A stretch of 64,000 nt of DNA from Tepidisphaeraceae bacterium. GTDB lineage: Bacteria; Planctomycetota; Phycisphaerae; Tepidisphaerales; Tepidisphaeraceae. Of this stretch, positions 57,575-64,000 are shown one piece after another; within the stretch, counting starts at the first letter, position 1, and each line of letters opens with the position of its first letter. Position numbers and translations under genes: made by a program. The stretch covers positions 1-64,000 of the forward strand of contig DASYHQ010000014.1 in NCBI GenBank assembly GCA_035998445.1. Reading direction: 5' to 3'. The notes under the pieces were generated by a model. That model worked only from the letters and a program-made list of their open reading frames with translations. It did no database searches and was not told the DNA's origin.

Positions 57575-59131
57575 CTAAAACTGGAAGTACAGGAACGGCG
57601 TCGACGACCGCACGGCCAGCACGACGATCGACACGCAAAACAAGCCTATTGCAACCGCGCATCGCGGCAGCGTCAATCGTCGCGAGACGCGCCAGGCCTC
57701 AACCCCGCCGAACGAGATCAACGCTGCTGCGACCATCGCGAGGGTGACGGGCAGCGTGAACAGTTCGCTCAGAGCGCCCGTAGGCGACGTCTGCGAGAAC
57801 GGCACCAGCATGCTCTCCAACCGGCTGATGGCCATCCAGACATCGCCGGCCCGGAAGAACACCCACCCCACGCAAACGCCCAGGAACGTCGCGACCGTGC
57901 GGACGACCACCAACCCGCGCCGCGGTGGCCGGGCCGCGCCGGTGGCGCGTTCGATCGCGAGCCACGTGCCGTGGAACGCGCCCCAGAGGATGAACGTCAT
58001 GCCCGCCCCGTGCCACAGTCCACCGATGAGCATCGTCAGCAGCAGGTTGACGTACGTGCGATACTCGCCCCTGCGGTTGCCGCCGAGCGAGATGTAGATG
58101 TAATCGCGCAGCCAGCGGGATAGCGTCATGTGCCAGCGACGCCAGAAGTCGGTGATGCTGGTCGCGCGGTACGGCGAATCAAAGTTGCGCGGGAACCGGA
58201 AGCCGAACATCATCGCCAGCCCCATCGCCATGTCGGTGTAGCCGGAGAAGTCGAAGTAGATCTGAAACGCGAACGCGATGGCCGCGTACCACGCGTGGTG
58301 CCAGCTGATCAGACCGGCCTCGAACGCCACGTCGACCGAAGGCCCGATCGTGTCGGCGATCAGCACCTTCTTGGCTAGCCCCAGCGACATCAGCACCGCC
58401 CCCTTGGCGAACCGCGTCAACCCCAGCCGCGGGCGATGCAGTTGATCTTCCAGTTCCTGATAGCGAATGATCGGCCCCGCCACCAGGTGCGGGAACTGCG
58501 ACAGGTAGCAGGCAAACGCGACGAAGGCCCTTAGCTCCACGCGCAAGCGAGAGAGCAACGAGAGGCGCACCGGCGACAACGCCATTTCGCTTGCGCGTCC
58601 GCGATGCGCAGCGTCGGCACGCACTGCCTGCCGTCGCTCCCGCTCCTCATCCAGAAACCGCCCCACCGCCGGCCTGGCGTGCCCGCGGTAAATGTCGACG
58701 ACGTAGCTGATCGATTCAAACGTGTAGAACGAGATGCCCGCCGGCAGCACGACCGCCAGTATGGTCCAGCCGGTGATGCCCCACAGGTCCAACGTGGCGT
58801 TCAGCATCTCCTGCGCGAAGCCGGCGTACTTGAACCAGACGAGCAACCCGATGCTGCTGGTCAGCGACATCACCAGCGCCACTCGCCGCACCCCCGGCGA
58901 CGGCCCCTCCGCCCGCCGCGACCACGCGCCACCGATCACGTTGCCCATGCAGTAGTCAAACACCGCCGTCCAGAGCAGCAGCAGGACGAAGCGCGGGTCG
59001 CTCCAGGCGTAAAACGCGAAACTGAGCAACGTCAGGACGAGAATCCGCCCACCGCCGCGCGGCGAGGCGAAGTACAACAGCAGCGCCGCGGGCAGGAAGA
59101 AGAAAAGGAAGAGGATCGAGCTGAAGACCAT
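57575..59131 (-). CDS. MBOAT-family O-acetyltransferase (AlgI-like)
   Basis: A 518-residue protein with ~12 hydrophobic segments. The family hallmark GGLWHGAGMTFILWG supplies the catalytic His; FFLPAALLLYFASP and TYVNLLLTMLI fit AlgI. It moves acyl groups across the membrane for the AlgJ-like partner. An insertion of about 50 residues follows DIYRGHARPAVGRFL and before AFACYLSQFPHLVAGPI; it overlaps a palindromic repeat (58540-58597) and is basic and low in hydrophobicity. Confidence 0.9.
   Translation of the reverse strand: MVFSSILFLFFFLPAALLLYFASPRGGGRILVLTLLSFAFYAWSDPRFVLLLLWTAVFDYCMGNVIGGAWSRRAEGPSPGVRRVALVMSLTSSIGLLVWFKYAGFAQEMLNATLDLWGITGWTILAVVLPAGISFYTFESISYVVDIYRGHARPAVGRFLDEERERRQAVRADAAHRGRASEMALSPVRLSLLSRLRVELRAFVAFACYLSQFPHLVAGPIIRYQELEDQLHRPRLGLTRFAKGAVLMSLGLAKKVLIADTIGPSVDVAFEAGLISWHHAWYAAIAFAFQIYFDFSGYTDMAMGLAMMFGFRFPRNFDSPYRATSITDFWRRWHMTLSRWLRDYIYISLGGNRRGEYRTYVNLLLTMLIGGLWHGAGMTFILWGAFHGTWLAIERATGAARPPRRGLVVVRTVATFLGVCVGWVFFRAGDVWMAISRLESMLVPFSQTSPTGALSELFTLPVTLAMVAAALISFGGVEAWRVSRRLTLPRCAVAIGLFCVSIVVLAVRSSTPFLYFQF
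58540..58597. repeat. Palindromic repeat within the MBOAT gene
   Basis: Arms CGCGCAAGCGA and TCGCTTGCGCG about a 36-base centre. It is translated in frame as part of an insertion not expected in the AlgI family. Confidence 0.65.
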
Positions 59132-59157
59132 GCGTTCCGCAATGCACGGCGGTCAAA

Positions 59158-59745
59158 CTACCGGGCTTCAGCAAACGAGACGCCCTCGTACACGTCGGAC
59201 AGCGACAGCGTCACGCCTGGGCCGGGAACAACGACCGAAGCCGTGAGGCCCGTCGCGATGGTCGACTGCCACGTCGCGTCGCTGCGGATGAAGATCTCGA
59301 TCTTGGGTTGATGCTGCCATACGAGGGCATAAGCCACCAGCGAATCGATCTGCCGATAATGGTCCGCCTTCGTGCCGCGGTCGTAACGTTCGGTGGTCGG
59401 TGAGAGGACCTCGAACAGCACGGTGGGATTGACCGCGGTCGTTAGATCGGGATCTTCCGGGTCGAACTCGACGGGTTTGCAGTAGATGCTGACGTCCGGG
59501 TACGTGCGCAAACCGGTCCTCAGAATCGCAACCCGCAGGTTGGAATCCTGAACACGGCATGGCCCCTTACGCACGGCGTTCCACAACGTGGCACTCAGGT
59601 TTGTGATGATCAGGCTGTGGCCCGACGTCCCGCCTGACATGTCGTAGATCTCGCCCTCGTAGTAGTCGCTTTTGTACGCCGCGTCGTGTTCGAGCCGGTA
59701 GTACTCGGCTGGCGTAAATCGCTTTCTTACGAGTGGCAGTCCCAT
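59158..59745 (-). CDS. Uma2-family (DUF820) nuclease-like protein
   Basis: A 195-residue protein. YEGEIYDMSGGTSGHSLIIT, YPDVSIYCKP, LFEVLSPTTERYDRGTKADH and YRQIDSLVAYALV are the P-D...E-V-L-S-P-x-T landmarks of Uma2 proteins, a PD-(D/E)XK-like fold common in cyanobacteria and planctomycetes. Biological role largely unknown. ATG at 59745 chosen; a TTG two codons earlier is possible. Confidence 0.9.
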   Translation of the reverse strand: MGLPLVRKRFTPAEYYRLEHDAAYKSDYYEGEIYDMSGGTSGHSLIITNLSATLWNAVRKGPCRVQDSNLRVAILRTGLRTYPDVSIYCKPVEFDPEDPDLTTAVNPTVLFEVLSPTTERYDRGTKADHYRQIDSLVAYALVWQHQPKIEIFIRSDATWQSTIATGLTASVVVPGPGVTLSLSDVYEGVSFAEAR

Positions 59746-59829
59746 GTCCAAAGGGTAACGATGCGCAACGCGCCTGGCAATTCACCCAATAATCGGCGGA
59801 TCGAACCGCAGCAACGCGTCAGCTCCCAA

Positions 59830-60105
59830 TCACCCGCCCGCGATCGCCGGGACGATGCTGATCTCGTCGCCTTCCTTCACCGGCGTGTCGAGGTTCTGCA
59901 TGAAGCGGATATCCTCCTCGTTCACGTAGATGTTGACGAAGCGGTTGAGCTGCGTCGGGCCCTTGAACAGGCGGGTCTCGATGCCGCTGGCCTTGGTCTT
60001 CAGGTCGTTCAGCACTTCACCGACGTTGGCGCCGTCGGCCTGTACGGCGTCGGCGCCGTTCGTGTACGTGCGTAGGGGGGAGGGGATGCGAACCTTGATG
60101 CTCAT
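59830..60105 (-). CDS. MoaD/ThiS-family sulfur-carrier protein
   Basis: A 91-residue ubiquitin-fold protein starting at ATG 60105. KVRIPSPLRTYTNGADAVQA, VGEVLNDLKTKASGIETRLF, VNIYVNEEDIRF and VKEGDEISIVPAIAGG end in the diglycine used for thiocarboxylation. Such carriers deliver sulfur for molybdopterin, thiamin, cysteine (CysO) or, in some bacteria, homocysteine. It is on the same strand and downstream of the riboswitch-controlled threonine-synthase-like gene, separated by one secreted-protein gene. Confidence 0.9.
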   Translation of the reverse strand: MSIKVRIPSPLRTYTNGADAVQADGANVGEVLNDLKTKASGIETRLFKGPTQLNRFVNIYVNEEDIRFMQNLDTPVKEGDEISIVPAIAGG

Positions 60106-60115
60106 ACCGGTTACC

Positions 60116-61093
60116 TTATCTGCCCTTCTTATCGGAATTGTCCGCAGCGCCACCCACGGGGCTGACGCGCATCGCTTCGAGAATCTCATCGAGTTGCAGC
60201 CGGCTGGGCTGCGTGTAGCTGAACCGTAGATACCGGTTGCCGCGACCCGTCTCAACGGCGACAGCATACTCGACCGGTTGCGCTTTGCGAAGACGCTCGA
60301 CCGCATCGGCGACCTGCAGCTTCTGCCGCGGCTGCTTCACGTTCATTGCCCAGCTCGAGGTGACCTGCTGCACCGCGCTCAACTGATCCGAACCCGCATC
60401 GGGGTCGGCGGCGCGGTACCGGTCGGCGGCATCGGCCAGGCCGGCGATGATCAGGTCCGATGACGGGGCGGCCTTCAGCAGCAGCGCGTCGCGGAACGCG
60501 TAGATCGGCACGTTGTACGCCGTCCACTTCACGATCGCGTCGTCGAACTGCGCCTTGGCCACGGCATCGGGCAAGCTGCGGTCCTGCACCATTCGGTTCA
60601 CCACCTTGCGGTTGTTGAACTCCGTGGCGATGCGCGTCATGGGTCGTGGCGCGCCGCGATAAATCGCGAGGACCTTCTCTGCCAGCTTTTCATCGTCAAT
60701 CGTGCCCGGGATCGCCGACAGCAACTGCCAGCGGACGTAGGCGTCCTGCGCCGGGTCCTTGGCAACGGGTTTGGCGATGGCGCCCAGCACCTTCTCGGGC
60801 GTGAGCGCCGCTGGGGGTTGGCCCTCGAAGAAGTCGGCATCGGTGCGCAGCGACCCACCCTTTCTCGCCATGTCATACTCGGCCGACAGCTTGGCGACCG
60901 CGTCGGTGATCAACGCGTCGGCGGGGTCGGCCGCGGGCTTCTTCGGCTTCACCGGCGGGGCCTTCGGAGGCTTCGCCGTGGCCGCGGGTGGCTCGGTCTT
61001 AGGCGCAGTCGCATCATCGGCCGCGTGCGCCATCAGTGGCCACGACAGCACGACGGCCAGCAGCACCGCAGCGGAAGGACGTTTTTGTCGCAT
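60116..61093 (-). CDS. Secreted protein of unknown function, 325 residues
   Basis: ATG at 61093 behind AAAAGGGGA. Signal peptide AAVLLAVVLSWPLMAHA, then a Pro/Lys/Ala linker (~30-60) and a helical domain with ALITDAVAKLSAEYDMARKG, YVRWQLLSAIPGTIDDEKLA and ADAVERLRKAQPVEYAVAVE. No family recognised. It lies between the threonine-synthase-like and MoaD-like genes on the same strand; a family 2 repeat separates it from the former. Confidence 0.6.
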   Translation of the reverse strand: MRQKRPSAAVLLAVVLSWPLMAHAADDATAPKTEPPAATAKPPKAPPVKPKKPAADPADALITDAVAKLSAEYDMARKGGSLRTDADFFEGQPPAALTPEKVLGAIAKPVAKDPAQDAYVRWQLLSAIPGTIDDEKLAEKVLAIYRGAPRPMTRIATEFNNRKVVNRMVQDRSLPDAVAKAQFDDAIVKWTAYNVPIYAFRDALLLKAAPSSDLIIAGLADAADRYRAADPDAGSDQLSAVQQVTSSWAMNVKQPRQKLQVADAVERLRKAQPVEYAVAVETGRGNRYLRFSYTQPSRLQLDEILEAMRVSPVGGAADNSDKKGR

Positions 61094-61126
61094 AACGATC
61101 CCCTTTTCGATGGTGACGATCTTACT

Positions 61127-61248
61127 CCGGTCCCTCTCCCATGTACTCATGGGAGGCTTAGCGAGGGTGATTTTGAGCTGCTCGCGTCGCCTGCAGTACG
61201 AAATCACCCTCACCTGACCTCTCCCGGAGTACCGGGAGAGGGACCGGA
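61127..61248. repeat. Palindromic element, family 2 (second copy)
   Basis: Arms starting CCGGTCCCTCTCCC and ending GGGAGAGGGACCGG, with a GAGGGTGATTT / AAATCACCCTC pair inside. Same family as 41993-42208 without its inner module. Confidence 0.85.
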
Positions 61249-61302
61249 TCACATGCGACGGCTTTCCGCGTTCTTGGCGTACTTGGCGGTTCAAAATCTT
61301 CG

Positions 61303-62553
61303 TTACACCAGCGCCGGCTCGCGCACGCCATTCGCTTCCAGCAGCCCGTCAAACTCGCTCAGCTTCGGCTCGATCACCACCGGATACGGCAAATCGTCGG
61401 CGACCACCTCCAGCGTCTTCAGGCCGTTGCCGGTGATGCTGACGACGATGCTCTCGTCGCGCGGGATGCGCCCCTGCTGGATCAGCTTGATCGCCGCCGC
61501 CAGCGTGGTGCCACCGGCCGGTTCGGTCCAGATGCCTTCGGTCTTGGCCAGCAGCTTGATCGCGTCGACGATCTCGCGGTCGGTCGCGCTCTCACCCCAG
61601 CCACCGCTGTCGCGCACCACGTTGGCGGCGTAGTAACCGTCGGCGGGGTTGCCGATCGCGATGCTCTTGGCGATCGTGTTGGGCTTTTGCGGCTCGATGA
61701 TGTCGCTGCCCTTCTTGATCGCCGTCACCACCGGGTTGCAACCGGCCGCCTGCGCACTGTAAATCTTCGGCTTGTTGTCTTCGACGATGCCCAGCGTGAT
61801 GAACTCCTGATACGCCTTGTAGATCTTGGGCAAAATCGTCCCACCGGCCGTCGGCACGACGGTGTGCTGCGGCAGTTGCCAGCCGAACTGCTCGGCAATC
61901 TCGAAGCCGTAGGTCTTGGCCCCTTCGGTGTAGTAGGGACGCAGGTTCACGTTCACGATCGCCCAGCCGTACTTGTCGGCAATCTCGGTACACAGGCGGT
62001 TCACGTCGTCGTAGTTGCCCTTAATGCGGACCATGGTCGGCCCGAAGATCAGGCTGCCCAGCACCTTCCCCTGTTCCAAATCGTGGGGGATCATCACGTA
62101 GCACTTCAGCCCCGCCTGCGCCGCGTGGGCGGCGGTGCTGTTGGCGAGGTTGCCCGTGCTGGCGCACCCCACCGTGTCAAACCCGAACTCGACCGCCTTG
62201 CTGATGGCGACCGACACCACGCGCTCCTTGTACGAGTACGTAGGATAGTTGCAGGAATCGTCCTTGATCCAGAGGTTGCTGCAACCCAGTTCCGTCGCCA
62301 GGCGGTCGGCCCGCTTCAACGGCGTGAAGCCGGAGTGGAACCCGGTCACCGGCCGATCGACCGGCAGCAGGTCCTTGTATCGCCAGAGGCTTTTCGGGCC
62401 GGCGGTGATCGACTCGCGCGTCACCTTGCCGCGCATGGCGTCGTAGTCGTACTCGACCTCGTACGGGCCGAAACACTGCTCGCACACGTGGACCGGCGAC
62501 ACCGCAACGCGGTGGCCGCACTCCTTGCACTTCAATCCGAGAACGTAGCTCAT
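61303..62553 (-). CDS. Threonine-synthase-like PLP enzyme under SAM riboswitch control
   Basis: A 416-residue fold-type II PLP enzyme. An N-terminal zinc ribbon (CKECGHRVAVSPVHVCEQC) is followed by IKDDSCNYPTYSYKERVVSV with the PLP-binding Lys; classical ThrC has S-F-K-D-R-G here. GCASTGNLANSTAAHAAQAG and TAGGTILPKIYKAYQEF follow. Relatives in actinobacteria sit beside MoaD/ThiS genes. Given the upstream SAM-I riboswitch and the downstream carrier, I favour an O-phosphohomoserine-dependent, sulfur-carrier-linked homocysteine synthase over threonine synthase. AAGGACAGGAC precedes the ATG. Confidence 0.75.
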   Translation of the reverse strand: MSYVLGLKCKECGHRVAVSPVHVCEQCFGPYEVEYDYDAMRGKVTRESITAGPKSLWRYKDLLPVDRPVTGFHSGFTPLKRADRLATELGCSNLWIKDDSCNYPTYSYKERVVSVAISKAVEFGFDTVGCASTGNLANSTAAHAAQAGLKCYVMIPHDLEQGKVLGSLIFGPTMVRIKGNYDDVNRLCTEIADKYGWAIVNVNLRPYYTEGAKTYGFEIAEQFGWQLPQHTVVPTAGGTILPKIYKAYQEFITLGIVEDNKPKIYSAQAAGCNPVVTAIKKGSDIIEPQKPNTIAKSIAIGNPADGYYAANVVRDSGGWGESATDREIVDAIKLLAKTEGIWTEPAGGTTLAAAIKLIQQGRIPRDESIVVSITGNGLKTLEVVADDLPYPVVIEPKLSEFDGLLEANGVREPALV

Positions 62554-62662
62554 TGCTGTCCTGTCCTTTGTCCGTCGTCAGTTGTCCGTGGTGGATGAAG
62601 GTGGGGATGGCGACGGACGTTCGTTTCGCTGACGGCCCGCGGTCAACAGACCGAGGAACCTC

Positions 62663-62702
62663 GCAAAACGAAACGAGCCTCTTCCCGAATAAGAAGAGGC
62701 TC
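62663..62702 (-). terminator. Attenuator terminator of the SAM riboswitch
   Basis: On the minus strand, GAGCCTCTTC, loop TTATTCGG, GAAGAGGCTC, then GTTTCGTTTT. The left arm and loop (CTTCTTAT) can pair with ATAAGAAG of the riboswitch P1 3' strand, giving a mutually exclusive antiterminator. Confidence 0.85.
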
Positions 62703-62725
62703 CATGCGGGCGCGAATGCCCGAGC

Positions 62726-62871
62726 GTCTTCTTATCTGCCCGGCGATCGTGTCCCCAAAAATTTCGGGGATCGCATCGCAGGCGGGAGTTAGCACCTATC
62801 CCGCGATCTCTCGCACGGACGGTTGCTGTGGCGTCGTCGGGCCCAACCCTCGACCACTCTGGATAAGAGCG
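62726..62871 (-). promoter_or_regulatory. SAM-I (S-box) riboswitch
   Basis: On the minus strand the order is: P1 strand CTCTTATC, then CCAGAGTGGTCGAGGG (kink-turn and core), GGCCCGACGACGCC, CAGCAACC, a variable hairpin, AGGTGCTAACTCCCGCC, another hairpin with an ATTTTT loop, then CAGATAAGAAG closing P1. These match the SAM-I consensus block for block. Binding of S-adenosylmethionine stabilises P1, freeing the downstream terminator, so high SAM turns the gene off. Confidence 0.93.
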
Positions 62872-62895
62872 AATATTCAGTTGTCGTACGCCCCG

Positions 62896-62923
62896 ATTCT
62901 ACGTCGCCGGCCGCGAGTGTCAA
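62896..62923 (-). promoter_or_regulatory. Promoter of the riboswitch transcript
   Basis: On the minus strand TTGACA, 16-base spacer, TAGAAT: close to sigma70 consensus. Transcription would start about 17-20 bases before the riboswitch. Confidence 0.8.
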
Positions 62924-63043
62924 TTCCATTCCCGGCAATCGGCCTCAGCCATTGGAGGTGGACGAGGACGTCAAAATGAATGTAACTGCCGATCAAATTA
63001 GTCGTTGCTGTAATGGCGCGGGTAACGCATACTTCCCTAACAT

Positions 63044-63487
63044 ATGGTTGCGTTCGCACCAATCGACGAGCCTCAGCCCCGCCCCACGCGTGTCCTGCTT
63101 TGCGATGACGCGCCGGTCGAGCGGCTGGCGCTGGCGCATTTACTGCGCCGCGAAGGCTTCGAGGTCGACGAGGCCGGTGACGGTGAGTCGGCCATCCAGC
63201 AACTGAAGCATCGCCAGATCGACGCCGTCCTGCTCGACCTGAACATGCCCGACGTCGACGGCTTCGGTGTGCTGAGCTACGTGCAGGAACACCGCCGCTC
63301 GCTGCCGGTCATCCTGCTCAGCGGCATGCCGCTCGACAGCATCCAACACAAGATTCACCTGTTGCCCGACCGCGCGCTTCCGCCGCTGCTATTGAAGCCG
63401 ATCGACCCCGACCAACTGCTCGGCATTCTCGATCTGCAACTCAACGGCGAACTGCCCGCCGCCGGACCGGAAGGCGATTCCGTCTAG
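63044..63487 (+). CDS. Response-regulator receiver-domain protein
   Basis: A 147-residue single-domain protein. RVLLCDDAPVERLALAHLLR supplies the acidic pair, DAVLLDLNMPDVDGFGVL the phosphoacceptor Asp, VILLSGMP the Thr/Ser switch (here Ser) and LLLKPIDPDQ the conserved Lys. No output domain, so it probably passes phosphate or a signal to a partner. It is divergent from the riboswitch transcript. Confidence 0.9.
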   Translation: MVAFAPIDEPQPRPTRVLLCDDAPVERLALAHLLRREGFEVDEAGDGESAIQQLKHRQIDAVLLDLNMPDVDGFGVLSYVQEHRRSLPVILLSGMPLDSIQHKIHLLPDRALPPLLLKPIDPDQLLGILDLQLNGELPAAGPEGDSV

Positions 63488-64000
63488 CCGCCATCGCTTC
63501 GCGCTGTTCGCTCTTCTCTCTTCTGTAGGACAGGCATTCCTGCCTGTTTCTCCCCCGGCATTTCTCCCCGTATTCCTCCGACTCTCTTTTGTGGCACAGG
63601 CATTCTTGCCTGTGTCTCTTCTGTCATTTCTTCTCTTGGTGGGACGCACATTCTTGTTTGTCTCTCTTTGCGCAAGCCTCGCGCTTCCACCAACAAAGAA
63701 GAGACGCGAAGACGCGAAGCCGCGAAGCAATCGCGAAGAGATGTCGCAACCTGCCGCCACGACGGCGGTATGGGTAAGGCAAAACGCAAATCCGTGCACC
63801 ATTATGCACCATTTTGCACCATCGGTTGATGGCAATGGATTCCGGCCCCGTCCTCCGCACCGCCTATTCAATTATCAAAGAACGCGCTATCCATCTCTAC
63901 GCCCGCGCTGCGCATTTCACATCGAATCGGCGCAACATCCTCGCTCTCCTTCGCGCCTTCTTCGCGCCTTCGCGTCTCTTCCTCCACCAAAACACCCACG
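63488..64000. other. Gene-poor end of the window with decaying repeats
   Basis: 513 bp. Three degenerate copies of a short palindrome (CAGGCATTCCTGCCTG-like) lie at about 63530, 63597 and 63645. Near 63702 and 63947 GCGAAGACGCGAAG-type motifs repeat on both strands. No convincing gene. Confidence 0.6.

Overview
The window looks like a high-GC planctomycete chromosome, most likely class Phycisphaerae. The evidence is the mix of host genes: an MJ0042-type zinc-ribbon/WD-like membrane protein, a PEP-CTERM protein, a sulfatase, Uma2, DUF2339, an FHA-GspE fusion, BamD/LptE-type outer-membrane genes and many palindromic intergenic repeats. The taxonomic call is inference from gene content and was not tested by search.

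Positions 1 to about 24,680 are the early-to-late part of a prophage, cut by the left window edge. Almost every gene is on the minus strand, packed with 4-bp ATGA/GTGA overlaps. Read from right to left it starts at a tRNA-Arg-like sequence (24,608-24,676) with a degenerate 3' half, the probable attachment site. A 23-bp operator-like palindrome and a GTG-started csrA follow. Next comes a DNA-modification block: a giant C5-cytosine methyltransferase, a PAPS-reductase-like protein, a Mom-like protein, an ASCH protein and a deoxyribosyltransferase-like protein. Then come a J-domain protein, a RuvC-like resolvase, an SNF2 helicase, an N4/N6 methylase, a PD-(D/E)XK nuclease, a D12-class methylase, a replication initiator, a DnaC-type loader and a PolX-like nucleotidyltransferase. 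After small regulators there is a membrane/lysis-like cluster, a beta-helix lipoprotein and the start of a tail protein. One small ribbon-helix-helix gene (5,185-5,400) runs the other way. No integrase, capsid or terminase is visible, so these probably lie further left. The Mom-like and C5-methyltransferase genes each carry a foreign-looking small ORF nested in the +1 frame behind a Shine-Dalgarno sequence made from host-gene codons.

From 24,870 to 64,000 is host chromosome. It holds a sulfatase, hemL followed by a strong hairpin and a lipoprotein gene with a diverged copy of the hemL 3' end beyond it, a DinB/DUF2339 operon, a secreted EEP-family protein, a GNAT acetyltransferase and an SH3b protein. 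Further on are a BamD/LptE pair, a Gfo/Idh/MocA oxidoreductase, an MBL hydrolase, eno followed by an FtsB/DivIC-like gene, an FHA-GspE ATPase, tRNA-Ser, rnr with a Gly/Ser/Arg-rich tail, an AlgI/AlgJ-like O-acetylation pair, Uma2 and a response regulator. Several families of perfect or near-perfect palindromes lie between genes; two appear to be translated in frame, inside the LptE signal peptide and an MBOAT protein.

Near the right end a SAM-I riboswitch with a consensus-like promoter and a terminator attenuator precedes a gene that would normally be called threonine synthase. A MoaD/ThiS-like sulfur carrier lies downstream on the same strand. Together they suggest a sulfur-carrier-dependent homocysteine (methionine) route rather than threonine synthesis.
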